Assembly: GCF_009904055.1 (NCBI RefSeq)
Contig: NZ_WYDP01000014.1
Span: 1-64,000, forward strand
Length of the DNA stretch: 64,000 nucleotides
Direction: 5' to 3'
From: Rubellimicrobium sp. CFH 75288
GTDB taxonomy: Bacteria > Pseudomonadota > Alphaproteobacteria > Rhodobacterales > Rhodobacteraceae
The notes below the pieces were generated by a model that saw only the letters and a program-made list of their open reading frames with translations, had not been told where the DNA came from and made no database searches. Both the position numbers and the translations under genes were made by a program. Below, one piece after another: positions 7,887-16,033 of the stretch; the stretch's first letter is position 1; the number at the start of each line of letters is the position of its first letter.

Positions 7887-8798
7887 ATGGGCCGGATCGC
7901 GCCGGACTGGATCGCGGCCGACTGGGGCACGTCGGCGCTGCGCGTCTGGGCGATGGGGCCGGACGGGGCGGTGCTGGCCGAGGCGCGGGCCGACACCGGT
8001 ATGGGCGCGCTCGCCCCCGATGGCTTCGAGGGGGCTCTGCGGGCCCTGATCGCGCCCTGGACCGGGGGACGGGACGGGGAGCATCCCCTGCGCGTCCTCG
8101 TCTGCGGCATGGCCGGCGCGCGCGGCGGCTGGGCTGAGGCGGGCTATGCGGCCGTGCCCTGTCCCCCCGCCGGCGGGGCGGCCGTGCGCGCGCCCTCGGC
8201 CCCCGATCTCGACGTGCGTCTCCTGCCCGGCCTGTCGCAGGCCGAGCCCCCCGACGTGATCCGGGGCGAGGAGACGCAGGTGGCGGGCTTTCTCGAGGGC
8301 CGGCCTGGCTGGGACGGGGTGCTCTGCCTGCCCGGCACCCATGCCAAGTGGGTCCGCGTCAGCGCGGCCGAGGTGGTGGGCTTCCGCACCGCCATGACGG
8401 GCGAGATGTTCGCCGCCCTGTCGCGCCACACGGTGCTGCGCCACGCGCTGGCCGAGGAGGGCTGGGACGATGCGGCCTTTCTCGAGGCCGTGGCCGAGGG
8501 CATGGCACGCCCCGAGGCGCTGGGCTTGCGCCTATTCGCGATCCGGGCCGAGGGTCTGCTGCGCGGCCTGCCGGGGGGCGTGGCGCGGGCGCGGCTCTCG
8601 GGCCTGCTGATCGGGGCCGAGCTGCAGGCCCTGCGCCCGTGGTGGCTGGGCGAACGCGTGGCGCTGGTGGCCTCGGGGTCGCTGGGCGAGCGCTACGCCG
8701 CGGCGCTGGGGGCGCAGGGCGTGCGGCCCGAACGCGCGGATGCGGACGCGGCGGTGCTGGCCGGCCTGCGCGCCGCCAAGGGGAGGGTCTGGTCATGA
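7887..8798 (+). CDS. dgoK: 2-dehydro-3-deoxygalactonokinase
   Basis: A 303-residue kinase of the DgoK family, phosphorylating 2-keto-3-deoxygalactonate at C6 with ATP. The N-terminal phosphate-binding strand-turn IAADWGTSALRVW is at residues 8-20. The family blocks VLVCGMAGARGGW, LCLPGTHAKWV and GEMFAALSRHT are all present, and the C-terminal VALVASGSLGERYAAAL carries the second nucleotide-binding turn. Length matches the family. It starts 4 bases after the dehydrogenase stop and its own stop overlaps dgoA (ATGA). With dgoA downstream it forms the committed lower half of the De Ley-Doudoroff galactonate route. Confidence 0.92.
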   Translation: MGRIAPDWIAADWGTSALRVWAMGPDGAVLAEARADTGMGALAPDGFEGALRALIAPWTGGRDGEHPLRVLVCGMAGARGGWAEAGYAAVPCPPAGGAAVRAPSAPDLDVRLLPGLSQAEPPDVIRGEETQVAGFLEGRPGWDGVLCLPGTHAKWVRVSAAEVVGFRTAMTGEMFAALSRHTVLRHALAEEGWDDAAFLEAVAEGMARPEALGLRLFAIRAEGLLRGLPGGVARARLSGLLIGAELQALRPWWLGERVALVASGSLGERYAAALGAQGVRPERADADAAVLAGLRAAKGRVWS

Positions 8799-9409
8799 CA
8801 CGACCGCTGATCGCCATCCTGCGCGGCCTCTGCCCCGAAGAGGCCGTCGCCGTGGGCGAGGCTCTGGTGGAGGCGGGGATCGCGACGATCGAGGTGCCGC
8901 TCAACTCGCCAGACCCGTTCGAGTCGATCGGCCGGCTGGTCCGCGCGCTGGGGGACCGCGCGACGATCGGCGCGGGCACCGTGCTGCGCCCGGAGGAGGT
9001 GGAGTGGCTCGCCGCCGTGGGCGGGCGGCTGGTCGTGGCGCCCAATTGCGACGCGCGCGTGATCCGCGCCGCCCGCGCGGCCGGGATGGAGGCCTGGCCC
9101 GGTGTGATGACCCCGACCGAGTGCTTTGCCGCGCTCGAGGCGGGGGCGACGGGGCTCAAGCTCTTTCCCGGATCGCTCGTGGGGCCCGAGGGGTTGCGCG
9201 CGATCCGCGCCGTGCTGCCCGCGGGCACGCGGGTCTATCCCGTGGGCGGCGCGGGGGCCGAGAACATGGCCGAATGGATCGCGGCCGGAGCGGACGGGTT
9301 CGGCATCGGCTCGGCCCTGTTCCGGCCGGGGATGGAGGCGGCCGAGGTGGGCCGGCGGGCGGCCGCGCTGGTCGCGGCCTGGGACGCGGCAAGGGGAGGG
9401 GGAAGATGA
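8795..9409 (+). CDS. dgoA: 2-dehydro-3-deoxy-6-phosphogalactonate aldolase
   Basis: A 204-residue class I aldolase that splits KDPGal into pyruvate and glyceraldehyde 3-phosphate. Glu33 in IEVPLNSP and the Schiff-base Lys122 in GLKLFPG are in place, as are the phosphate-binding turns TIGAGTVL and PVGGAG. The opening IAILRGLCPEEA is typical of this family. Start ATG overlaps the dgoK stop, and its stop overlaps the SMP-30 gene, so synthesis is coupled through the operon. KDPG aldolase (Eda) is the nearest alternative; the adjoining dgoK favours the galactonate version. Confidence 0.92.
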   Translation: MTRPLIAILRGLCPEEAVAVGEALVEAGIATIEVPLNSPDPFESIGRLVRALGDRATIGAGTVLRPEEVEWLAAVGGRLVVAPNCDARVIRAARAAGMEAWPGVMTPTECFAALEAGATGLKLFPGSLVGPEGLRAIRAVLPAGTRVYPVGGAGAENMAEWIAAGADGFGIGSALFRPGMEAAEVGRRAAALVAAWDAARGGGR

Positions 9410-10260
9410 ACGAGGCAAGGGTTCACGACCGGGCGATCTGCCATCTGGGCGAGGGGCCGCTCTGGCATCCCGAGCGCGGCGAGCTGTGGTGGTTCGACAT
9501 CCTGGGCCGGACGCTGCACGGGCCGGGCCGGCGCTGGCCTCTGGCAGAGCTGTCCTCGGCCATGGGCTGGGTGGACGGGCGGCGCGTGCTGCTCGCGCGG
9601 CGCGGCGCGCTGGTCCTGTTCGACCTCGAGACCGGCGAGGAGGGAGAGACCGTCGCCCCCCTCTGCGCCGACGACCCCTCGGTCCGGCCCAATGACGGGC
9701 GGGCCGATCCCTGGGGCGGGTTCTGGATCGGAACCATGGGCATCCGGCTCGAGGAGGGGCGGGGGGCGATCTGGCGCTGGCACGGGGGCGAGCTGCGCCG
9801 CCTCGTGGCGGGGATCGCGATCCCCAACGCGATCTGCTTCGATGCGGCGCGCGGCTGCGCCTACTGGACCGACACGCCCACGGGCCTCGTGCAGCGCCAG
9901 CCGCTCGGCCCCGAGGGCTGGCCCGAGGGCGAGGCGGAGGTGTTCCTGGACCTGCGCGATGCGGGCTTCCATCCCGACGGGGCGGTGACGGACGAGGCGG
10001 GCAACGTCTGGATCGCCATGTGGGGCGCGGGGCGCGTCTGCGGATTCTCGCTCGAGGGGGAGGCCGTGGGCGAGTACCGCGTCCCCGCCCGCCAGAGTTC
10101 CTGCCCCGCCTGGGGGGGTGCGAACTTCTCGACCCTGTTCGTGACCTCGGCCGCGGCAGGCATCCCGCAGGAGGACATCGCCGAGGCGCCCGATCAGGGC
10201 CGGACCTTTGCCGTCGCCACCGACCGGCGCGGCGCGCCGGAACCGCGCGTCCGCCTGTGA
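9406..10260 (+). CDS. SMP-30/gluconolactonase family lactonase
   Basis: A 284-residue six-bladed beta-propeller lactonase expected to hydrolyse the sugar lactone made by the dehydrogenase. Metal-ligand positions are visible: Glu in HLGEGPLWHPE, Asn in VRPNDGR, Asn in IAIPNAICFD and Asp in FHPDGAVTDEAGNVW. The closing strand GGANFSTLFVTSA is the family hallmark. It is joined at both ends by overlaps (ATGA with dgoA, GTGA with the mutarotase). In this operon D-galactono-1,4- or 1,5-lactone is the natural substrate; arabinonolactone is an alternative. Confidence 0.88.
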   Translation: MNEARVHDRAICHLGEGPLWHPERGELWWFDILGRTLHGPGRRWPLAELSSAMGWVDGRRVLLARRGALVLFDLETGEEGETVAPLCADDPSVRPNDGRADPWGGFWIGTMGIRLEEGRGAIWRWHGGELRRLVAGIAIPNAICFDAARGCAYWTDTPTGLVQRQPLGPEGWPEGEAEVFLDLRDAGFHPDGAVTDEAGNVWIAMWGAGRVCGFSLEGEAVGEYRVPARQSSCPAWGGANFSTLFVTSAAAGIPQEDIAEAPDQGRTFAVATDRRGAPEPRVRL

Positions 10261-11207
10261 CGCCTTGGGGCGCGGGCCACGCGGCCGACCTCGCCGCGGG
10301 CGATCTGTCGGTGCGGGTGCTCACGCGCGGGGCGACGCTGCGCTCGGTCCGTCTCAGGGGCGTGGACCACGACCTGACCGTGGGCGCGGACGACCCCGCC
10401 CTCTACGCGCCCGACGGGCCGCTGCGGTTCCACGGCGCCATGGTCGGGCCGGTGGCGAACCGGTTGCGCGGGGCGCAGGCCGAGGTGGCAGGGCGCCTCT
10501 GCCGCTTCGAGGCCGACGAGGGGGCGCACCTGCTCCATTCGGGGCGGGCGGGAATGCAGTACCGCATCTGGGACGTGCTCGGGCGCGGGCCGGACACGCT
10601 CCTGCTCGGTCTCGGCCTGCCGGACGGCGAGGGGGGCTTTCCCGGCAACCGCCGCGTCACCGCGCGCTGGTCGGTCCGCGCGCCCGCCACCCTGCGGCTC
10701 GAGATCCGCGCCGCCACGGACGCGCCCACCCTGTGGAACCCCGCCAGCCACGCCTACTGGACGCTCGACGGCGGCCCCACCTGGGAGGGGCACGTCCTGC
10801 GCCTCGCCGCCGACCGCGTCCTGCCCACCGACGCCGAGAACCTGCCCACCGGAGAGGTCCGCCCCGTCGAGGGCACGCCCTTCGACCTGCGGCAGGGACG
10901 CGCGATCCGGCCGGGCGCGCCGCGGCTCGACCACAATTTCTGCCTCGGGGACGGCCCCGGCCCCCTGCGTGAGGTCGCCTGGCTGACGGGGCGAAGCGGG
11001 GTGTCCCTCGTGCTCGCCACCACGGCGCCGGGACTGCAGGTCTATGACGGCGGCCACGCCGCCCGCCCCGGCGCCGCGCTCTTCGAGGCCCTTGCACTCG
11101 AGCCGCAGATGTGGCCCGACGCGCCCGCCCATCCCCACTTCCCCGCGATCCTGCTCCGCCCCGGCGAGGGGTGGTCCCAGATCACCGAGTGGCGCTTCGC
11201 GCGCTGA
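10257..11207 (+). CDS. galM: Aldose 1-epimerase (galactose mutarotase)
   Basis: A 316-residue mutarotase that interconverts alpha and beta anomers, supplying the anomer used by the dehydrogenase. Family segments are present: GPVANRLRGAQ, GAHLLHSG with the active-site His, SHAYWTL with the second His, LDHNFCL with the substrate-binding Asp, and the catalytic Glu in ALEPQMWPDAPAHP. The GTG start overlaps the SMP-30 stop by 4 bases. It ends the rightward operon, and its last 26 bases overlap the end of a convergent hydrolase gene. Confidence 0.88.
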   Translation: MTPWGAGHAADLAAGDLSVRVLTRGATLRSVRLRGVDHDLTVGADDPALYAPDGPLRFHGAMVGPVANRLRGAQAEVAGRLCRFEADEGAHLLHSGRAGMQYRIWDVLGRGPDTLLLGLGLPDGEGGFPGNRRVTARWSVRAPATLRLEIRAATDAPTLWNPASHAYWTLDGGPTWEGHVLRLAADRVLPTDAENLPTGEVRPVEGTPFDLRQGRAIRPGAPRLDHNFCLGDGPGPLREVAWLTGRSGVSLVLATTAPGLQVYDGGHAARPGAALFEALALEPQMWPDAPAHPHFPAILLRPGEGWSQITEWRFAR

Positions 11208-11805
11208 CCATGGCGGCCAGGGGGGCGAGGAAGGCGGCCACCGCCTCCCATTCCGCGGGCGCGACCTCGTGGCCGCCCTCGTGCCAGAGGGCCTCGACCG
11301 CCGCTCCGCGGTCGCGCAGCGCGGCCACGAGACGCTCGGTCAGGGGGGCGGGGCAGATCGGGTCGCGCCGCCCCGCGGTGACAAGGACCCGCGTCCCCGC
11401 CAGGTCCGCCGCGGGCGGCTCGAACGGGATCAGCGGGTGCAGCAGCACCGCGTCCCCCACCAGCCCCGGCCGCGCGAACAGCACCGAGGCCAGGATGTTG
11501 GCGCCGTTGGAATAGCCGAGCGCGGCGACGCGGGGGGCGCCCGTGCGCCGGGCCTCGGCCGCGATCAGGTCGGCCACCTCCGCGGTGCGGTGCCGCAGGT
11601 CCTCCATGTCGTAGACCCCCTCGGCCGTGCGGCGGAAGAACCGCAGCGCGCCGTTCTCGCTCACCGCGCCGCGGGGCGAGACGACATGGGCGCCGGGCAG
11701 CAGGCGGATGCCCGGGGCGTGGAACTGCCGCTCCGTCCCGCCGGTGCCGTGAAAGGTCAGCAGCAGCGGCGCCCCGGGGCCGCCCTCGTGGCGCAGGGCG
11801 ATCAT
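11182..11805 (-). CDS. MhqD-like carboxylesterase (alpha/beta hydrolase)
   Basis: A 207-residue phospholipase/carboxylesterase-type hydrolase. The oxyanion strand LLTFHGTGG, nucleophile Ser99 in ALGYSNGANI, the acid in TAGRRDPICP and His in HEGGHEV make a full catalytic triad. No signal peptide is seen, so it is cytosolic. It overlaps by 4 bases (ATGA) the start-proximal gene for a two-domain ring-cleaving dioxygenase; this pairing copies the mhqD/mhqE and mhqD/mhqO arrangement known from quinone and catechol stress in Bacillus. A job in detoxifying quinone or hydroquinone adducts is therefore inferred from context. Confidence 0.8.
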   Translation of the reverse strand: MIALRHEGGPGAPLLLTFHGTGGTERQFHAPGIRLLPGAHVVSPRGAVSENGALRFFRRTAEGVYDMEDLRHRTAEVADLIAAEARRTGAPRVAALGYSNGANILASVLFARPGLVGDAVLLHPLIPFEPPAADLAGTRVLVTAGRRDPICPAPLTERLVAALRDRGAAVEALWHEGGHEVAPAEWEAVAAFLAPLAAMVSARSATR

Positions 11806-12725
11806 GCCGCCTCCTCCATCCGCACGCCGTCGAGCGGCTCCAGCGCGCGCGCCAGCATGGGACGCAGATGCGCGTGCTGGCGGGGCAGGCGCAGCGCGGT
11901 GCCCAGCGCATCGGGCGTCTCGTCGCGGGCGAAGCCGGGAGGATCGGTCGCCACCTCGAACAGCACGCCGCCGGGGCTGCGGAAGTAGATCGCCTCGAAA
12001 TAGTCGCGGTCGATCGGGGGCGTCGGGCGGAACCCCGCCCCGGCGAGGGCCCGGCGCAGCGCGTCCTGCGCCGTCCGGTCGGGTACGGAAAAGGCCACGT
12101 GATGGACCGACCCCGCGCTCTGGCGCGCGGGCGGGCCCTCGGGATCCCCGATCAGGTCCACCACGTCCGCGCCGTTGCCCGCGATCCGCATCCGGGTGAG
12201 GGTCCCCTCGCGCCCCTCCTCGCGATAGCCCATCAGGCCCAGCAGATCGGCGGTGGGCCGGATGTCGCGCAGCCGCAGCGTGACGGAGTGGAAGCCCCGG
12301 ATCGCCGCCCCGGGCGGCACGGGGCCGGCCACCGGCTCGCGCGGGTCGGCGGTCTCGACCAGGGCCAGGCTCTCGCCGTCGGGTCCCTCGAAGGCGAGGC
12401 GGCGCTCGCCCATCCGCTCCTCCTCGCGGCCGCCCAGCCGGTCCTTCCAGAAGGGGAGCGCGCCCGGCGGCACGGCAAAGGCGGTCTCGGACGCCTCGCC
12501 CACCCCACGGGCACCGCGGGCCGCGCGCGGAAAGGGGAACGCGGTCCAGACCGATCCCGGCTGCCCGTCGCCCGTGCCGTAATAGAGGTGATAGACGTCC
12601 GGGGCGTCGAAGTTCACCGTGACCTTGACACGGCGCAGCCCCAGCCGGTCGCGGAAGAACGCGTCATGCCCCCGCGCCCCGGAGGCGAGGGCCGTGACAT
12701 GGTGCAGGCCGTTGACGGGGTGCAT
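11802..12725 (-). CDS. VOC-family ring-cleaving dioxygenase (MhqO/MhqE-like)
   Basis: A 307-residue protein made of two vicinal-oxygen-chelate modules. Metal-ligand candidates are His in VNGLHHVTAL (residues 4-13), His in GFHSVTLRLRD (about 147-157), His in SVHHVAFSVPD and Glu in GVLFEVATDPPGF. The sequence block YHLYYGTGDGQPGSVWTAFPF is split across strand 3 and is typical of the MhqO group. These iron-dependent enzymes act on hydroquinones or catechols. It precedes the esterase gene with a 4-base overlap. RBS GGAGG lies 8 bases before the ATG. Confidence 0.83.
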   Translation of the reverse strand: MHPVNGLHHVTALASGARGHDAFFRDRLGLRRVKVTVNFDAPDVYHLYYGTGDGQPGSVWTAFPFPRAARGARGVGEASETAFAVPPGALPFWKDRLGGREEERMGERRLAFEGPDGESLALVETADPREPVAGPVPPGAAIRGFHSVTLRLRDIRPTADLLGLMGYREEGREGTLTRMRIAGNGADVVDLIGDPEGPPARQSAGSVHHVAFSVPDRTAQDALRRALAGAGFRPTPPIDRDYFEAIYFRSPGGVLFEVATDPPGFARDETPDALGTALRLPRQHAHLRPMLARALEPLDGVRMEEAA

Positions 12726-12822
12726 GGGCGGGTCCTCCGGCTGGGGTCCCGTCCGAGATGGGGTGGCCGCCCCCTCGCGCCCAGAGGTCGGGGCGCGCGC
12801 CTCCTGTGCGCCCGCGCACGCC

Positions 12823-14256
12823 TCACCAGCCGGAAATCGACTTCAGCTCCAGGAACTCCTCGATGCCCCAGATGCCTCCCTCGCGCGCGCGGCCCGAGGC
12901 CTTGGTGCCGCCGAAGGGGGCGCCCTCGCCACGGCTCTGGCCGTTCATCTCGATCATGCCGGCGCGCAGGCGGCGGGCCAGGCGGCGGCGGCGCTCCTCG
13001 TCGGCGGTCTGGACGTAGTTGGTCAGGCCGTAATCGGTGTCGTTGGCGATGCGCAGCGCCTCGTCCTCGGTGTCGAAGGGGATCATCGACAGGACGGGGC
13101 CGAAGATCTCGATCCGCTCGATGCTCTGGCCGGGTTCGACATCGGCAAAGACGGTGGGGCGCACGAAGAAGCCGCGGTTGAGATGCTCGGGTCGGCCCGG
13201 TCCGCCGGCCACCAGCCGCGCCCCCTCCTCGATGCCCTTCTGGATCAGGCCCTGCACGTGCTCCCACTGGCGGGCATTGACCACGGGGCCGATATGGTCG
13301 CCCGGCTCGCTGGCGGGGCCCACGCGCGTCTCCTCGGCCAGCGCGCGGGCCTGCTCGACGGCGCGCTCGTAGACGGGGCGCTCGACCAGCATCCGCGAGG
13401 GGGCGTTGCAGCTCTGGCCCGCATTCTCCATCATGTGGCGCACGCCGCGCTCGACCGCCTCCTCGTCGGCATCGGCGAAGACGAGGTTGGCCCCCTTGCC
13501 GCCCAGCTCCAGCGTGACGCGCTTGAACGTGTCGGCGGCGGCCACCGTGATGGCGCGCCCCGCGCGGGTCGATCCCGTGAAGCTCACCATCTGGATGTCG
13601 GGATGCGAGGACAGCCGCGCCCCCGCGCCCGCGCCGTCGCCCTGGATCATGTTGAACACGCCGGGGGGACAGCCGGCCGCGTCGATCATCTCGGCCACCA
13701 CGCAGGCCGAGAGCGGGGCCTGCTCCGAGGGCTTGAGCACCATCGTGCAGCCCGCGAGCAGCGCCGGGATCACCTTGAGCGCGATCTGGTTGGCGGGCCA
13801 GTTCCAGGGCGTGATCAGCGCCACGACCCCGATCGGCTCCCAGGCGAGCATGGCGCCCTTCGTGCGGCCGCCGTCGGCCGGGCGCATCCATTCCAGCGTG
13901 TCGAAGGCGCGCAGGAACGCCTTGGTGTGGTAGGGAAAGGCCGCGGCCTGCTCGGCCAGGGCAAAGTCGATGGGTGCGCCCATCTCCCGGCTGATCGCCT
14001 CGGCCAGGTCGCGCTCGCGCCGCTTGTACTGATCGAGGATGCGCTCCACGAGGGCGCGGCGCTCGGCGGGGTCCGTGTCGGACCAGGCGGGCAGGGCTTC
14101 GCGCGCGGCGGCCACCGCCGCTTCCACGTCCTGCGGCCCGGCCAGGGTGATGCGCACCGCCTCCTCCTCGGTCGAGGGGTCGATCACGACATGCTCCTGC
14201 CCGTCGCGCGACTCGACCCAGGCCCCGCCGATGTAATGGCCCCGCTTGTCGATCAT
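12823..14256 (-). CDS. Aldehyde dehydrogenase family protein
   Basis: A 477-residue NAD(P)-dependent aldehyde dehydrogenase. The cofactor lysine is in VLKPSEQAP, the Rossmann turn in SFTGSTRAGRAI, the general-base Glu in VTLELGGKGAN and the catalytic Cys in NAGQSCNAPSRM. The C-terminal EIFGPVL and PFGGTKASGRAREGG blocks are intact. The aldehyde is not predictable. GGGAGGG lies 7 bases before the ATG. It is a single gene, divergent from the peroxiredoxin gene and separated from the VOC gene downstream by 97 bases. Confidence 0.88.
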   Translation of the reverse strand: MIDKRGHYIGGAWVESRDGQEHVVIDPSTEEEAVRITLAGPQDVEAAVAAAREALPAWSDTDPAERRALVERILDQYKRRERDLAEAISREMGAPIDFALAEQAAAFPYHTKAFLRAFDTLEWMRPADGGRTKGAMLAWEPIGVVALITPWNWPANQIALKVIPALLAGCTMVLKPSEQAPLSACVVAEMIDAAGCPPGVFNMIQGDGAGAGARLSSHPDIQMVSFTGSTRAGRAITVAAADTFKRVTLELGGKGANLVFADADEEAVERGVRHMMENAGQSCNAPSRMLVERPVYERAVEQARALAEETRVGPASEPGDHIGPVVNARQWEHVQGLIQKGIEEGARLVAGGPGRPEHLNRGFFVRPTVFADVEPGQSIERIEIFGPVLSMIPFDTEDEALRIANDTDYGLTNYVQTADEERRRRLARRLRAGMIEMNGQSRGEGAPFGGTKASGRAREGGIWGIEEFLELKSISGW

Positions 14257-14366
14257 GGCATCGCCCTCCCGGTTCGGCGTGGCGCCCGCACGCCCCCGCC
14301 CCTATATGCGCCCGGTGCGCGTCCGGGCCAAGCCCGCGCCGCGACAGGACAGAAGGGAGCACCGAC

Positions 14367-15020
14367 ATGGGCCTGCGCATCAACGACACCGTCCCCGACC
14401 TCGAGATCCAGACCGACCAGGGCCCGATCCGCCTGCACGACTGGATCGGGGATCACTGGGCCATCCTGTTCAGCCATCCCAAGGACTTCACCCCCGTCTG
14501 CACCACCGAGTTCGGGGCCGTGGCCCGGCTTGCGGACGAGTGGGAGAAGCGCGGGGTGAAGGTTCTGGGGGTCTCGGTGGACGGGGTCGAGGATCACGTC
14601 CGCTGGAAGGCCGACATCGAGGCGGCCGGCGGCGCCAGGGCAGGCTTTCCCATCGCCGCCGACACGGACCTCGCCATCTCCAAGGCCTTCGACATGCTGC
14701 CGGCCGAGGCCTATCTGCCCGACAACGCCACGCCCAACGACACGGCCACGGTGCGGTCGGTCTTCATCATCGGGCCGGACAAGAAGCTGAAGCTCTCGAT
14801 GACCTATCCGATGAACGTGGGCCGCAACTTCGCCGAGGTGCTGCGCGCGGTGGACGCGCTGCAGACGGCCGCCGCCAAGGGGGTTGCCACCCCGGCCGAC
14901 TGGACGGTGGGCGAGGACGTCATCATCCCGCTCTCGGTCTCCGACGAGGAGGCGCGCCAGAAGTTCGGCTCCTTCGAGGCGGTGCTGCCCTATCTGCGCA
15001 AGACGCGCCTGCCGGCCTGA
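14367..15020 (+). CDS. 1-Cys peroxiredoxin (Prx6 type)
   Basis: A 217-residue thiol peroxidase reducing hydrogen peroxide and organic hydroperoxides. The peroxidatic Cys45 sits in FSHPKDFTPVCTTEFG, and the C-terminal Prx6-type extension after SMTYPMNVGRNF is present. No resolving Cys is visible in the usual 2-Cys place, so reduction by an outside thiol is likely. It is divergent from the aldehyde dehydrogenase gene across 110 bases and close to MhqO/MhqD-like genes, forming a small oxidative and electrophile stress neighbourhood. Its end overlaps the convergent DUF6525 gene by 31 bases. Confidence 0.92.
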   Translation: MGLRINDTVPDLEIQTDQGPIRLHDWIGDHWAILFSHPKDFTPVCTTEFGAVARLADEWEKRGVKVLGVSVDGVEDHVRWKADIEAAGGARAGFPIAADTDLAISKAFDMLPAEAYLPDNATPNDTATVRSVFIIGPDKKLKLSMTYPMNVGRNFAEVLRAVDALQTAAAKGVATPADWTVGEDVIIPLSVSDEEARQKFGSFEAVLPYLRKTRLPA

Positions 15021-15283
15021 GCGCAGGGGTGCCCCTCGCCCCAGATGCGGGGGGCATCGCGCGCGAGCAGGCGCGCCTCGGCCCGGTCGAGACGGTCGAG
15101 CCAGGCCGTCTCGTCGCCCCCCTCGGCCTGCACGCGCGCCCAGAGCCGGGCGACCGAGCGGGGGCACCACGGGATGGCGGCCCCGGCGATCCAGGCGCGC
15201 AGGACCGGAGGCAGGCGGTCGAAGGAGGCCCAGGCATCGCCCGGCCGCCCGCGTCGCAGACGGGTACGGAGATTGCGGCGCAT
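14990..15283 (-). CDS. DUF6525 family protein
   Basis: 97 residues, basic at the N-terminus (MRRNLRTRLRRGRPGDAW) and matching the small Rhodobacteraceae family DUF6525 by the blocks FDRLPPVLRAWI, AAIPWCPRSVARLW and LDRAEARLL. No function is known. I chose the ATG at 15283; a TTG two codons earlier is possible. It reads toward and overlaps the peroxiredoxin gene by 31 bases. A palindrome sits 8 bases upstream of its start. Confidence 0.7.
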   Translation of the reverse strand: MRRNLRTRLRRGRPGDAWASFDRLPPVLRAWIAGAAIPWCPRSVARLWARVQAEGGDETAWLDRLDRAEARLLARDAPRIWGEGHPCAQAGRRVLRR

Positions 15284-15291
15284 CGTCAATC

Positions 15292-15307
15292 TTATGTTAT
15301 ATCATAA
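15292..15307. promoter_or_regulatory. AT-rich inverted repeat upstream of the DUF6525 gene
   Basis: TTATGTTATATCATAA: arms TTATG and CATAA with a near-symmetric AT centre. It is one of the few AT-rich spots in this window and lies just before the DUF6525 start on the minus strand and 42 bases beyond the stop of the L,D-transpeptidase gene. It may be an operator or overlap a -10 element. No regulator is assigned. Confidence 0.4.
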
Positions 15308-15349
15308 CTGCAACGGATAGACCGCCGGTGCGGCCGTTGCAACGGGGCG

Positions 15350-15910
15350 TCAGCGCACGAAGACGGGCGTGCCGACCGGCACGCGGTCGTAGAGGTCGAT
15401 CGCGTGGTCGTTGTGCATGCGGATGCAACCCGAGGAGAAGCTCTGGCCGATCGTCCAGGGCTGGGGCGTGCCGTGGATGCGATACATGGTGTCGCGGCTG
15501 CCCTGATAGAGATAGAGCGCCCGTGCCCCCAGGGGATTGTAGGGATGGCCGCCGGGCAGACCGCCGCGGAAGGGACCGTACACCTCGGGCTCCATCCGGA
15601 TCATGCTGGCCGTCGGTGTCCAGGAGGGCCATTCGGCCTTGCGCCCGACCCGGGCGGTGCCCTGGAAGTTGCGCCCCGCCGCGCCGACGGCGATCTTGTA
15701 GCGCCGGGCCACGCCGTCGGCGAGCGTCAGGTACAGCCAGGTTCCCGCGATATCGACATGGATCGCACCCGCCGGCAAGCCGGGCGCGATGGCGACATCG
15801 GTGGGCAGCCATTCGGCCGGAAAGCGAAACACCTCCTGGGCCAAGGCCGGCGCCGCGAGCGTCGTGGCGGCGGCAGCGAGGGCGAATCGGCGACGGGACA
15901 GCAGGGTCAT
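15350..15910 (-). CDS. L,D-transpeptidase (YkuD domain), exported
   Basis: A 186-residue peptidoglycan or lipoprotein cross-linking enzyme. Residues 1-25 form a signal peptide with a twin-arginine-like SRRRFALAAA and cleavage after ALAQ. The YkuD active site is complete: His146 in RIHGTPQP and Cys162 in SSGCIRMHN. It lacks extra peptidoglycan-binding domains, so the catalytic domain acts alone in the periplasm. A second, related gene lies 123 bases upstream in the same direction. The pair probably differ in acceptor, for example 3-3 cross-links versus protein attachment. Confidence 0.9.
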   Translation of the reverse strand: MTLLSRRRFALAAAATTLAAPALAQEVFRFPAEWLPTDVAIAPGLPAGAIHVDIAGTWLYLTLADGVARRYKIAVGAAGRNFQGTARVGRKAEWPSWTPTASMIRMEPEVYGPFRGGLPGGHPYNPLGARALYLYQGSRDTMYRIHGTPQPWTIGQSFSSGCIRMHNDHAIDLYDRVPVGTPVFVR

Positions 15911-16033
15911 GACACGACGAGCTCCGACAGGAAGGGTCCTCCTCCGGAGCCGGAGACTAGCACGACACCCGGCCGTCCGTCGCCTGCCCGGTGCCGGTCC
16001 GGCGAGCCGGGCGGTCCGACCGTGGCCCTCCGG

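Noticed and set aside
12619-14559. A plus-strand frame of about 640 codons opposite the aldehyde dehydrogenase
   Set aside because: Shadow frame; it crosses a promoter gap and runs into the peroxiredoxin gene out of frame.
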